This document shows positions 55,201 to 63,113 of a DNA stretch of 64,000 nt, piece after piece. Origin of the DNA: Acidobacteriota bacterium (GTDB lineage Bacteria; Acidobacteriota; Terriglobia; Terriglobales; Acidobacteriaceae); the NCBI GenBank assembly GCA_019351975.1, contig JABBOG010000007.1, positions 1 through 64,000 of the forward strand, in the 5' to 3' direction. Under the pieces are notes generated by a model. The model was not told the origin of the DNA. It did not search any database and was given only the letters and a program-made list of their open reading frames with translations. The position numbers were made by a program, and so were the translations under genes. Numbering within the stretch: the first letter of the stretch is position 1; each line of letters starts with the position of its first letter.

Positions 55201-55729
55201 GAACAAGAACTTTATTGAGGATGCAACGATTGGCGGATGGCAGCTCTCTGGAACGGTGGTCCTTTCCGGAGGAAATCCCTTCCAGCTGTTTGCAACCAGT
55301 CCGACGTACAACAATGGCGGATCGCAGTATCCAGATCTCACCGGCGTGAGCAACATACCAAGGGGCGGACGGACGATCAAGGAATGGTATAACCCTGCAG
55401 CGTATGCTGATCCTGGACCGGGTAACTTCGGAACCGTGGGAAGGAATCCGATTGTAGGACCCGGATACCACACGGAGAACCTGTCTGCGCTGAAGCAGTT
55501 TGCGCTGCCCTGGTATGACATGGTATTCCAGCTTCGCGTGGATGCGCAGAATGTGCTGAACCACCCGATCTTCGGAGCGCCAGACGGGAGCCTACAAAAT
55601 CCGTCGAGTGCCGGGAATGCGCCCGGAACGCCGTATCAGGGTGACACAAACTCCGTGAGCCAGGGGCAGATTACTTCGCTTGCGGGCGTGGCGCGGCAGG
55701 TGCAGATCGGAGCGCGTCTCCAGTTTTAG
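52211..55729 (+). CDS. TonB-dependent receptor-like outer-membrane protein
   Basis: This is a 1172-residue acidobacterial/Oar-type protein. The signal peptide ends near AAYG and is followed by a carboxypeptidase-regulatory-like domain (SGTVTDTTGARIPGAKVTVL). Plug-like sequences follow (SSFSAQYGIGGLIINQITKG). The barrel runs from about residue 250 and ends in RQVQIGARLQF with a C-terminal Phe. Such proteins import glycans or peptides, or act as adhesins, across the outer membrane with TonB energy. It is followed by an intrinsic terminator and then the TPR and CRTAC1-type genes. The palindrome at 52143 suggests LacI-type control. Confidence 0.88.
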   Translation: MKFNWSIFRVVTVATCGALGLGAAYGQSTNSGDISGTVTDTTGARIPGAKVTVLNDDTGVTKEFQSDDDGVYDTNSIVPGHYTLTFTKDGFSKYVRGPITVQVGRTGVNAPLAIGSTSQQVTVNTDVPLLDTEGGSQTTTLTAKDMDQLPNVGGANGPDWQNFMILLPGATGTPGSSAGSTNPGEEVSTNGNLPYANVLADGASTSLPGSQNANPAAFEDVEELQVNLSSFSAQYGIGGLIINQITKGGTDKFHGSLYEYFQNTALDAAVYGFGQKVAVPYLNYDDFGGTVSGPVKLPFWNLQKKAFFFFGYDQIHDNAVSSGFQTVPTQAIMSGNFAGSYTLYDPTTQTIAYDTKGNPYPVRQSFMSEYGSNAIPTAMIDNVSNAFQQYYPTPTNHIPYGHFVADATTNGAGVLADNFYSQYPVPRPWKRYFGRLDYDITPHNRLTISDTQGDNGQPSDNAVSACPIGCQSGDVDNNNAQVSDVWNISQNVVNEARMGYTDQLNFFGDEGLGLGIPAKLGWQFSKANQLPSVQFQRNYPYAWINPSANAEYKEFVFDPSDVVTMIKGKHLLHFGGEFAFYRDDATNWGNINAGTLQFTGAYTENWTVDPSTGVAKPNTQSGEEYADFLLGYAQNWSASYTPEFGARLKKPQMFVQDDWKIRENLTINLGVRYEISHGFNEVKGNEATFDPTVVNPATGTDGAFWYGETHANGRNALQQTVYSTVLPRAGFSWLMDPTTTIRGGFGLYSYNYSLDQYGSGMGGSVESAGSYNDQSNGIYPTTKFNGPGTLFPLGGGAVAPLPYSSGSTDPARFNGQSVGYNDYHTPIPKIYQWNLSADKALSTNMVLNLSYVASHGFNLAFPTNLNAVPENQLSSGDTSGCGSGSTVHCAVQFPIYQSINGNLYNAISNYNSLQVAITRRFSNGLSFSANYVWSHFLDDQDSSGWGSREGPQNVQHYSTLTVNQASKNYGPSNFDVRNVAKGYFVYDLPFGKGRKFLNKNFIEDATIGGWQLSGTVVLSGGNPFQLFATSPTYNNGGSQYPDLTGVSNIPRGGRTIKEWYNPAAYADPGPGNFGTVGRNPIVGPGYHTENLSALKQFALPWYDMVFQLRVDAQNVLNHPIFGAPDGSLQNPSSAGNAPGTPYQGDTNSVSQGQITSLAGVARQVQIGARLQF

Positions 55730-55753
55730 AATGGAACTGGCGACCGATTACGG

Positions 55754-55784
55754 GAGACGGCGAGCGATCGCCGTCTCTTTTTTT
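55754..55784 (+). terminator. Intrinsic terminator after the receptor gene
   Basis: A 10-bp perfect stem GAGACGGCGA/TCGCCGTCTC with a GCGA tetraloop is followed by seven T residues. It sits 24 bases after the receptor stop and 43 bases before the TPR gene, so it should reduce transcription into TPR and CRTAC1. Confidence 0.93.
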
Positions 55785-55826
55785 GAGCGACGCAAAGCAG
55801 GGACCGCTCTATATGATCAGGAAGGT

Positions 55827-57005
55827 ATGAAGGCGACGTTGGGAATTTCTTCTGCGGTTGTGGTTGTGCTGCTGGGTAGCACGCTGAGTCTCGCGCAGAC
55901 TGCTGGCGATGCGCAGAGAGCTTACGCTGAGCATGCGGCGAAGGCGCAGAGTTATCTGCGGCAGAATCGGCCTGACCTGGCGATTCCAGAGTTGGAAGCG
56001 GCTGTGGCGGCAAAGCCCGACAGCGTGGATGCACAAGGGAATCTGGGCGTGCTGCTGTTCTTTCAGGGAAAGTATGCTCAGGCACTTCCTGAGCTGAAGG
56101 CGGCAGTAGGGATGAAGCCTGATCTTTGGAAGATTGAGGCGCTGTTGGGGATCGCGGAACGCCGGACCGGCGATGAGATGCAGGGGAGGAAGGATCTGGA
56201 GACTGCGTTTCCGCACATTGAGGAAGAGAAGCTGAAGATCAATGTGGGGCTGGACTTGATTGAGAGCTACACGGCGACCGATGATCTGGACAAGGCGTCG
56301 GACATGGTGGCGCAGTTGCTGAAGCTGAAACCAACGGACCCGGCGCTGCTGTATGCCGCGTATCGGATTCATTCGCAGATGATGGCACAGTCGCTGCTGA
56401 CGCTGTCGCTGGTGGCGCCGGAGTCGGCGCAGTTGCATCAGGCGATTGCGCATGAGTTGCAGCGGACGCATGATCTGGCGGGAACGATCAAGAATCTGCG
56501 GGAGGCGCTGGCGATCGATCCGAACCTGCCGGGGATTCACTTTGAGCTGGCGGAGGCGCTGCATGCTTCGGACGATCAGCGGTTGAAGGCCGAGGCAGAG
56601 ACGCAGTACAAGCTGGCGGTGGAGACAAACCCGAACGACCCGAAGGCTGCGGCGAGGATGGGCGATATTGAGGTGGAGAAGGGCGATATTGCGGCGGCCC
56701 AGAGGTACTATGAGCAGGCGCTGAAGCTTGATCCCAGCTCGGCAGACGCGACAATCGGGCTGGCGAATGTTGATGTGGAGAAGGGTGATCCCGGAGAGGC
56801 GGCGAAGCTGCTGGAGCAGGTTGTGGCGGCGGACCCGACGAATTATCTGGCGCACTACAGACTGAGCGCTGTGTACCGGAAGCTGCACCGACCGGAGGCG
56901 GTGGAGAAGGAGTTGTCCGCATACAAGAAGTACAAGGACATGCACGAGACGCTGACGGATGTGTATCAGAAGATGGATGCGCCGGATAAGGCAGCGACAC
57001 AATGA
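55827..57005 (+). CDS. Exported tetratricopeptide-repeat protein
   Basis: The 392-residue protein starts at an ATG behind AGGAAGG. It has a signal peptide (MKATLGISSAVVVVLLGSTL) and then several TPR units, including YLRQNRPDLAIPELEAAVAA, YAQALPELKAAVGMKPD and IAAAQRYYEQALKLDPSSAD. It probably organises a periplasmic complex. Its stop overlaps the start of the CRTAC1-type gene by four bases, so the two are translationally coupled. This TPR/CRTAC1 order after a large receptor-like gene is common in acidobacteria (background knowledge). Confidence 0.88.
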   Translation: MKATLGISSAVVVVLLGSTLSLAQTAGDAQRAYAEHAAKAQSYLRQNRPDLAIPELEAAVAAKPDSVDAQGNLGVLLFFQGKYAQALPELKAAVGMKPDLWKIEALLGIAERRTGDEMQGRKDLETAFPHIEEEKLKINVGLDLIESYTATDDLDKASDMVAQLLKLKPTDPALLYAAYRIHSQMMAQSLLTLSLVAPESAQLHQAIAHELQRTHDLAGTIKNLREALAIDPNLPGIHFELAEALHASDDQRLKAEAETQYKLAVETNPNDPKAAARMGDIEVEKGDIAAAQRYYEQALKLDPSSADATIGLANVDVEKGDPGEAAKLLEQVVAADPTNYLAHYRLSAVYRKLHRPEAVEKELSAYKKYKDMHETLTDVYQKMDAPDKAATQ

Positions 57006-58759
57006 TCCACGGCGCCAGACGATTCGTGCAGGCGGGCGGTCGCAGGTGCATTTTTGTTGCTGTCAGTGTCGTGGCTTCGTTGCTGTCAGGAATAAGTGGC
57101 GTTGCGCAGACCAGGAATGCGGCGCAGCGCGGAACTGTGCCGCAGCTGGTGGACATCACGGCGTCGACGAAGATTCACTTTGAGCATCTGTCGAGTCCGG
57201 AGCAGAAGTACATTGTGGAGTCGATGAGCGGAGGTGTGGCGCTGATTGATTACGACGGCGATGGCTGGCCGGATATTTACTTCACAAATGCGCCCAGCGT
57301 GGCGATGGCGGAGAAGGGTGAGAAGGCGCGTAGTGCGCTGTATCACAACAACCATGACGGGACATTTACGGATGTGACGGAGAAGGCTGGCGTTGGATAT
57401 CCCTGCTGGGCGATGGGTGTGGCTGTCGGCGACTATAACAACGACGGGCTTCCGGACATGGTTGTGAGCTGCTTTGGGGGTGTGGTGCTGTACCGGAACA
57501 ACGGAGATGGGACGTTTACGGATGTGACGAAGGCTGCGGGCCTGGACGCGGACCATGGATGGGCGACTGGTGTGACGTTTGGGGATTATGACGGCGATGG
57601 CAACTCGGATTTGTTTGTGCCGCATTATGTGGCGCTGGATATGAAAGACCTGCCGTTATTTGGTTCGAAGACGACGTGCACGTATCACGAGATTGCGGTG
57701 CAGTGTGGGCCTCGCGGGCTGAAGGGATCGCCGGACGCGTTGTATCGGAACAACGGCGATGGGACGTTCACGGATGTGTCGGCGGCGGCGGGTGTGAACG
57801 ATCCGAGCGACTACTTTGGGCTGGGCGCGGTGTGGTCGGATTTTGGGAATGATGGCAAGCTGGACTTGTTTGTGGGCAACGACGGCGAGCCGAATTACCT
57901 GTATCGCAATGATGGTAGTGGGCACTTCAAGGATGTGGCGCTGGAGGCGGGCGTTGCAGTGAGCGAAGACGGCGTGGAGCAGGCGAATATGGGGCTTGCG
58001 CTGGGGGACTACCAGAATGTGGGACGGATGAGTATCGCTGTCTCGCACTTCAGCGATGAGTATGCGACGTTGTTTCGGAACGACGGCAATTTCAGTTTTA
58101 CGGATGTCTCGCACGCGGTGGGGATTGCGAAGCCGAGCGTGCCGTATGTGGGTTGGGGCGATGCGTTTGTTGATCTGGACAACTCAGGCTGGCTGGATCT
58201 GGTGCTGGTGAATGGGCATGTGTATCCGCAGGTGGACAATGCGAAGGCGGGGACGTCGTATCGTGAGCCGAAGTTGGTGTACATCAACCAGCATGACGGT
58301 ACGTTTCGCGAAGAGGGAGCGGCGACTGGGAAAGCTGTAGGTATTGCGCAGGTAAGTCGCGGGATGGCGGTGGGAGATCTGTTTCATCGCGGTGCGCTGG
58401 ACCTGGTGGTGGAGAATCTGGTGGGGAGCCCGATGATTCTGGAGGCGAAGCCGAACCCGGCGAACCGTTGGGTGAGCTTTGCGTTGGAGGGTGCTCCGAA
58501 GAACAGGCTGGCGCTGAATACGCGGGTTCGGGTGACGACGGGGAAGCTGGTGCAGCTGGGAGAGCTACGCAGCGGCGGGAGTTATCTGTCGCAGAGTGAG
58601 TTGAAGCTGCACTTTGGCCTGGGCGAGGCGAAGGTCATCGATAAGGTGGAGGTGATGTGGCCGAATGGGGCGACGCAGATGTTTACGGATGTGGGGGTGG
58701 ATCGGTTTTATAGCTTGAAGCAGGGCGGGGGGTTGGTTGCAGCGGCTGTAGCAAAGTAA
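57002..58759 (+). CDS. CRTAC1-type protein with FG-GAP/VCBS repeats and ASPIC/UnbV end
   Basis: The 585-residue protein has an N-terminal export signal followed by repeated calcium-binding FG-GAP/VCBS blades: ALIDYDGDGWPDIYFTNA, VGDYNNDGLPDMVVSC, FGDYDGDGNSDLFVPH and FVDLDNSGWLDLVLVN. The tail SYLSQSELKLHFGLGEAKVI and VDKVEVMWPNGATQMFTDV region is typical of ASPIC/UnbV. It should form a beta-propeller outside the cytoplasm that binds ligand, protein or glycan. The overlap of its start with the TPR stop implies a joint role. It converges on lacI. Confidence 0.9.
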   Translation: MIHGARRFVQAGGRRCIFVAVSVVASLLSGISGVAQTRNAAQRGTVPQLVDITASTKIHFEHLSSPEQKYIVESMSGGVALIDYDGDGWPDIYFTNAPSVAMAEKGEKARSALYHNNHDGTFTDVTEKAGVGYPCWAMGVAVGDYNNDGLPDMVVSCFGGVVLYRNNGDGTFTDVTKAAGLDADHGWATGVTFGDYDGDGNSDLFVPHYVALDMKDLPLFGSKTTCTYHEIAVQCGPRGLKGSPDALYRNNGDGTFTDVSAAAGVNDPSDYFGLGAVWSDFGNDGKLDLFVGNDGEPNYLYRNDGSGHFKDVALEAGVAVSEDGVEQANMGLALGDYQNVGRMSIAVSHFSDEYATLFRNDGNFSFTDVSHAVGIAKPSVPYVGWGDAFVDLDNSGWLDLVLVNGHVYPQVDNAKAGTSYREPKLVYINQHDGTFREEGAATGKAVGIAQVSRGMAVGDLFHRGALDLVVENLVGSPMILEAKPNPANRWVSFALEGAPKNRLALNTRVRVTTGKLVQLGELRSGGSYLSQSELKLHFGLGEAKVIDKVEVMWPNGATQMFTDVGVDRFYSLKQGGGLVAAAVAK

Positions 58760-58791
58760 CGGGGTGCGCGGGGTGCGGCATGGCGCTACGT

Positions 58792-59844
58792 TCAGGATGG
58801 GTGGACGCGGGCGGTGGATTCGCGGATGATGAGCTCCGGGGAGACGGTGATGGTGTCGGGATGGGGCTGGTGGGTGAGGTGTTGGAGGAGGGCCGCTGCG
58901 GCCTTGCTGCCCATGAGTTTCAAGGGCTGGCGGATGGTGGTGAGGCTGGGGACCTGGAAGGACGCGGATTGGATGTCGTCGAAGCCGATGATGGAGACGT
59001 CCTGCGGGACGCGGAGGCCGCCGTCGTGGAGGGCGCGGATACTGCCCATGGCGGAGACGTCGTTGAAGCAGAGGATGGCGGTGAACTTTTGACGGCTCTC
59101 GAGGAGATCGTGGATGCCGGGGTAGCTAACTTCTGGCGAGGTTGAGTCTTTGGAAAGCTGAATGGTGAGGCGTTCGTCGATGGCGAGACCAAGCTCACGA
59201 GCGACGTTGAGGGTGGCTGCCCAGCGGAGTTCTGTGTCGGTGCTGACCGACTGGCCTTTCATGAAGACGATCTTGCGGTGGCCGAAGTCGTAGAGATGCT
59301 GGACGGCGAGGCGTGCGGCGAGTTCGTGGTCGAGGCCGACGTTGGTGATGTTGGGGAGGGTCGTGTGGCCGGCGATGAGGACGGTGGGAAGGGGCAGCGG
59401 ATCGGTGAGCACGGTGTCGATGGCGAGGATGCCGTCGACGCCGCGGGCCTGGAGCAGTGCGGGGTACTCTTTAATGAGGTGTGGCTTGTGACGGTGGTGG
59501 ACGGTGAAGTAGAAGTAGCCTTCTTCCATGAGCAGATCGCCGATGCCGGAGAGGACCTGGGAGTGGTAGCCTTCGCCGAGTTCGGGGAGAAGGATGCCGA
59601 TGCTGCGCATGGGCTTGCCGAGCAGGGAGCGGGCGATCATGTTGGGCTTGTAGTTGAACTCGGCGGCGGCGGCGCGGATGCGCTGACGGGTGGCTTCTGG
59701 GATGGAGCGGCCGGGGATGTCGTTGAGGACAAGTGAGATCGTGGAAGGGCTGAGGTCGAGGTGGCGCGCGATGTCTTTGAGGCTTACACGCGGATGGGCG
59801 TTGGTTGTAAGAGGATCATTCGCTGGACGTCTTCGCATGGTCAT
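58792..59844 (-). CDS. LacI-family transcriptional regulator
   Basis: The 350-residue protein has an N-terminal helix-turn-helix (VSLKDIARHLDLSPSTISLV; residues 20-45) and hinge helix (YKPNMIARSLLGKPMRSIGI). A periplasmic-binding-protein-like sensor domain follows, with GVDGILAID, FMKGQSV and ILCFNDVSAMGSIRAL. The ATG at 59844 has GAGGAG eight bases upstream. It is divergent from the GH3 gene, whose promoter contains the palindrome CAAACGTTTG, the type of site bound by this family. A sugar or glycoside effector is inferred. Confidence 0.93.
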   Translation of the reverse strand: MTMRRRPANDPLTTNAHPRVSLKDIARHLDLSPSTISLVLNDIPGRSIPEATRQRIRAAAAEFNYKPNMIARSLLGKPMRSIGILLPELGEGYHSQVLSGIGDLLMEEGYFYFTVHHRHKPHLIKEYPALLQARGVDGILAIDTVLTDPLPLPTVLIAGHTTLPNITNVGLDHELAARLAVQHLYDFGHRKIVFMKGQSVSTDTELRWAATLNVARELGLAIDERLTIQLSKDSTSPEVSYPGIHDLLESRQKFTAILCFNDVSAMGSIRALHDGGLRVPQDVSIIGFDDIQSASFQVPSLTTIRQPLKLMGSKAAAALLQHLTHQPHPDTITVSPELIIRESTARVHPS

Positions 59845-59989
59845 CAGGTTTGCTCCTCACAGCATAGCAACAATGTGCTGTGTTTCTGGACTAGCTGGGT
59901 TCACAGCGTCGATTTGTGGTGCCGCACGCTGAACTCGTCACTCCGCTCATCACGCTGCGGCTGAGGGATGGACAACGATGAAGAAGTTG

Positions 59990-60019
59990 TGGACAGAGAA
60001 ACAAACGTTTGCCTACAAT
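59990..60019 (+). promoter_or_regulatory. GH3 promoter with LacI-type operator
   Basis: A -35-like TGGACA (59990-59995), an 18-base spacer and TACAAT (60014-60019) form a plausible promoter for the GH3 gene. The perfect 10-bp palindrome CAAACGTTTG at 60002-60011 lies inside the spacer, where a bound repressor would block RNA polymerase. The central CpG and AAAC half-sites match known LacI/PurR-type operators. Confidence 0.65.
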
Positions 60020-60086
60020 GTGTTTACTCTGTTACCCGCTGTATGCCGCATGATGCGTGGGAAGGTCTTGATTCGGGGACTGGCGG

Positions 60087-62438
60087 ATGAACTCTTGCTT
60101 CACTTTTGGGGGTAGTGCTTTGCGTGTTGAGATCGTACGGACTTTGCTTGCGGTTTCGTTGGTGGTTGGACTGGGCTGGACGGCTTCGGTGAGCCGGACG
60201 GAGCGGCCGAGCGTCGTGTTTGCGCAACAAACGATGGCATCGGCGGCGGACTCGGAGGCATTGGCGACGGCGTTTGCGGACAAGCTGATTGCGAAGATGA
60301 CGCTGGAGGAGAAGATTGGGCAGATGAGCCAGGTGGCGCTGAATGCGCCGCTGGATGAGCCTCTGGATGAGATGGTGCGCAAAGGGCGCGTGGGGTCGTT
60401 TCTGTTTATCACCGATGCGACGGAGATGGATCGGCTGCAGCATGAGGCGGTGGAGCAGAGCCGGCTGCATATACCGCTGCTGTTCGGGTTCGATGTGATC
60501 CATGGGTTCAGGACGATCTATCCGGTGCCGTTGGCGATGGCGTCGAGCTGGGACCCGGCGGTGGTGGAGCACGCGCAGGCGATGGCGGCGAAGGAGGCTC
60601 GTGCGACGGGGATTCAGTGGACGTTCGGGCCGATGGTGGATATTGCGCGCGACCCGCGGTGGGGGCGGGTGATGGAGGGGGCGGGCGAGGATCCGTTTCT
60701 AGGATCGCGGATGGCGGCTGCGCAGGTGAAGGGGTTTCAGGGCGAGCGGCTGGGGACGCCGGACCATATTATGGCGTGTGTGAAGCACTTTGCGGGGTAT
60801 GGGGCGGCGTCGGGTGGGCGGGATTATGAGGAGTCGAACATCTCGGATGAGCAGTTGTGGAATGTGTATCTGCCGCCGTTTCACGCGGCGGTGGAGGCGG
60901 GCGCGGGGTCGTTGATGAGCGCGTACATGGATCTGAACGGCGTGCCTGCGACGGGGAACCGCTTTCTGTTGCATGAGGTGCTGCGCGATGATTGGGGGTT
61001 CAAGGGGATGGTGGTGAGCGATTGGGACTCGGTGAGCAGCCTGGTGACGCACGGGTTTGCGGCAGACGATGAGGATGCGGCGGCGCGGGCGGTGAATGCG
61101 GGCGTGGATATGGAGATGACCAGCCATGATTTTCGAGACAAGCTGCCGGAGGCGGTGAAGTCGGGGCTGGTGAAAGAAGCAACGATCGACGCGGCGGTGG
61201 AGGCGATCCTGGTGGCGAAGTACAAGCTGGGGCTGTTCAAGAATCTGTATGTTGATCCGAGTAAGACGGCTGCGCAGATGGTGACGGCGGAGCAGCGTGC
61301 GGCGGCGCGAGAGACGGCGACGAAGACGGCGGTGCTGCTGCGGAACGAAGGCGGGTTGCTGCCGCTGGGCGATAAGGACAGGAAGATCGCGGTGGTGGGA
61401 ATGCTGGCGGATTCGAAGGCGGACATTATGGGTTCGTGGAGTCTGGCGGGGCATCCGGCGGACTCGGTGACGGTGGTGGAGGGGATGCGGAAGAGGTTTG
61501 GCGCGGAACGTATTTCGTACACGAAGGGTGTGGAGATTGAGCGGGAGCAGCCGTCGATCTTCGATCCGCAGTTCACCAGCCCGAAGCCGGTGATGAAGAG
61601 CGATGCGGAGCGGGAGGTGGAGTTCAAGCATGCGATTGCGTTGGTGAAGCAGTCGGATGTAGCTGTGCTGGTGTTGGGTGAGTTGCAGAGCATGAGCGGA
61701 GAGAGGGCGTCGCGGTCGAGCCTGACGCTGCCGGGCAAGCAGGAGGCGCTGCTGGAGGCAGCGGTGGCGACGGGCAAGCCGGTGGTGCTGGTGCTGCTGG
61801 GCGGAAGGCCGCTTAACATAAGCTGGGCGTCGGAGCATGTGGGGGCAATTCTAGAGGCGTGGTATCCGGGTACGGAGGGCGGCGATGCGATTGCGGATCT
61901 GCTGTCAGGCGATGCGAATCCGGGCGGGAAGCTGCCGTTGGCGTGGCCGCGCAGTGTGGGGCAGATTCCGATCAACTATGCGAGGAACCTGACGCAGATA
62001 CCGGAGGCGTTGAATGAGCGCTATTGGGATGCGACGAGTGCGCCGCTGTATCCGTTTGGATATGGGCTGAGCTATTCGACGTTTGCGATGACGAACCTGA
62101 AGATGAGTGCGCCGACGGTGCGTGCGGGAGCGGCGATGCAGGTTTCGGTGGACGTGGTGAATACGAGCGACCGCGATGGCGATGCGGTGGTGGAGATGTA
62201 TACGCATCAACGTGCGGGGAGTGCGTCGAGGCCGGTGCGGGAGCTGAAGGGGTTCGAGCGTGTGTCGCTGAAGGCGCATGAGACGCGGACGGTGACGCTG
62301 GCGCTGGATACCAGGGAGCTGGGCTTCTGGAGCCCGCAGACGCACAAGTGGGGGATGGAGCCGGGAATGTTTGACGTGTGGGTTGGAGACGATGAGACGG
62401 CGAAGGAACATGCGACGTTTGAGATGGTGGCGCGGTAG
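60087..62438 (+). CDS. Exported GH3 family beta-glucosidase (BglX-like)
   Basis: The 783-residue protein has an export signal (IVRTLLAVSLVVGLGWTASV) and the GH3 N-domain with MTLEEKIGQMSQVALNAPLD, WTFGPMVDIARDPRWGRVME and KHFAGYG. The nucleophile Asp lies in MVVSDWDSV near residue 312. The second domain carries VLVLLGGRPL, and a fibronectin-III-like end follows (SVDVVNTSDRDGDAVVEMY). It removes glucosyl or related residues from glycosides in the periplasm. The ATG at 60087 is used; a GTG at 60123 is possible and would shorten the leader. The LacI-type operator upstream suggests substrate induction. Confidence 0.93.
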   Translation: MNSCFTFGGSALRVEIVRTLLAVSLVVGLGWTASVSRTERPSVVFAQQTMASAADSEALATAFADKLIAKMTLEEKIGQMSQVALNAPLDEPLDEMVRKGRVGSFLFITDATEMDRLQHEAVEQSRLHIPLLFGFDVIHGFRTIYPVPLAMASSWDPAVVEHAQAMAAKEARATGIQWTFGPMVDIARDPRWGRVMEGAGEDPFLGSRMAAAQVKGFQGERLGTPDHIMACVKHFAGYGAASGGRDYEESNISDEQLWNVYLPPFHAAVEAGAGSLMSAYMDLNGVPATGNRFLLHEVLRDDWGFKGMVVSDWDSVSSLVTHGFAADDEDAAARAVNAGVDMEMTSHDFRDKLPEAVKSGLVKEATIDAAVEAILVAKYKLGLFKNLYVDPSKTAAQMVTAEQRAAARETATKTAVLLRNEGGLLPLGDKDRKIAVVGMLADSKADIMGSWSLAGHPADSVTVVEGMRKRFGAERISYTKGVEIEREQPSIFDPQFTSPKPVMKSDAEREVEFKHAIALVKQSDVAVLVLGELQSMSGERASRSSLTLPGKQEALLEAAVATGKPVVLVLLGGRPLNISWASEHVGAILEAWYPGTEGGDAIADLLSGDANPGGKLPLAWPRSVGQIPINYARNLTQIPEALNERYWDATSAPLYPFGYGLSYSTFAMTNLKMSAPTVRAGAAMQVSVDVVNTSDRDGDAVVEMYTHQRAGSASRPVRELKGFERVSLKAHETRTVTLALDTRELGFWSPQTHKWGMEPGMFDVWVGDDETAKEHATFEMVAR

Positions 62439-62467
62439 AGGCCTATGTACACTGGGTTTCATCGCCA

Positions 62468-62509
62468 CCCATGTCTAAGAAGCGAGACATGGGGCACCCG
62501 GATGGGTGC
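62468..62509. repeat. Double hairpin intergenic repeat
   Basis: CCCATGTCT/AGACATGGG (9 bp, 8-base loop) is followed at once by GCACCC-GGAT-GGGTGC (6 bp). It lies between the GH3 gene and fabZ. Similar CATGTC...GACATGGGGCACCC elements are, from background knowledge, repeated in acidobacterial genomes. It may act as a terminator or mRNA stabiliser for the GH3 transcript. Confidence 0.7.
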
Positions 62510-62542
62510 GGGTTCGAGATGAAGCTGTACGACCGGCGGGGG

Positions 62543-62548
62543 TATACT
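62543..62548 (+). promoter_or_regulatory. Possible -10 box of the fabZ-lpxA-lpxI operon
   Basis: TATACT ends ten bases before the fabZ ATG at 62559, which has no Shine-Dalgarno sequence. Transcription from here would give an almost leaderless mRNA. No clear -35 box is seen. Confidence 0.4.
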
Positions 62549-62558
62549 CAACTTCGTT

Positions 62559-63113
62559 ATGAGTGATTCTTCTGTGAGCAATGTTGCAGTGGTTGAGGCT
62601 GGGAGCGCATCGAAGCCGGCTGAGAAGACGACGATGGATATCGTCGAGATTATGGCGATGTTGCCGCACCGTTATCCGTTTCTGTTGATTGATCGCGTGG
62701 TCGAGATTGAGCGGAAGGTTCGCGTGGTTGCGATCAAGAATGTGACGATGAACGAGCCGCACTTTGTGGGTCACTTTCCGGATTATCCGGTGATGCCGGC
62801 AGTGCTGCAAGTGGAGGCGATGGCGCAGGCCGGAGGCGCGCTGCTGCTGACGGAGTTCTCCGCGACTGAACGCGAGGAGAAGCTGATGATGTTCACGGGG
62901 ATCGAGGCGGCAAAGTTCCGGCGGCCAGTGACCCCGGGAGATCAACTGCGCATTGAAGTGACCGTGATGAACTGGCGCAGCACGATGGTGAAGTTGAAAG
63001 GCGCGATCACGGTAGAGGGCAAGCTGGTTTCAGAGGCGACCTTTACGGCGGCGCTGGTGCCGCGGATGCGCAAACCAAAAGAGGCTGCGGTGGCGGAGGC
63101 TCCAGTCGCGTGA
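62559..63113 (+). CDS. fabZ: 3-hydroxyacyl-ACP dehydratase FabZ
   Basis: The 184-residue hotdog protein has a ~25-residue leader, then IVEIMAMLPHRYPFLLIDRV and the active-site region HFVGHFPDYPVMPAVLQVEAMAQ, which holds the catalytic His and Glu. The usual Gly after GHFP and before VL is replaced (DYPVMPAV), a small variation. It dehydrates 3-hydroxyacyl-ACP in type II fatty acid synthesis, supplying acyl chains for lipid A. Its stop overlaps the lpxA start by four bases (GTGA). Confidence 0.93.
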   Translation: MSDSSVSNVAVVEAGSASKPAEKTTMDIVEIMAMLPHRYPFLLIDRVVEIERKVRVVAIKNVTMNEPHFVGHFPDYPVMPAVLQVEAMAQAGGALLLTEFSATEREEKLMMFTGIEAAKFRRPVTPGDQLRIEVTVMNWRSTMVKLKGAITVEGKLVSEATFTAALVPRMRKPKEAAVAEAPVA

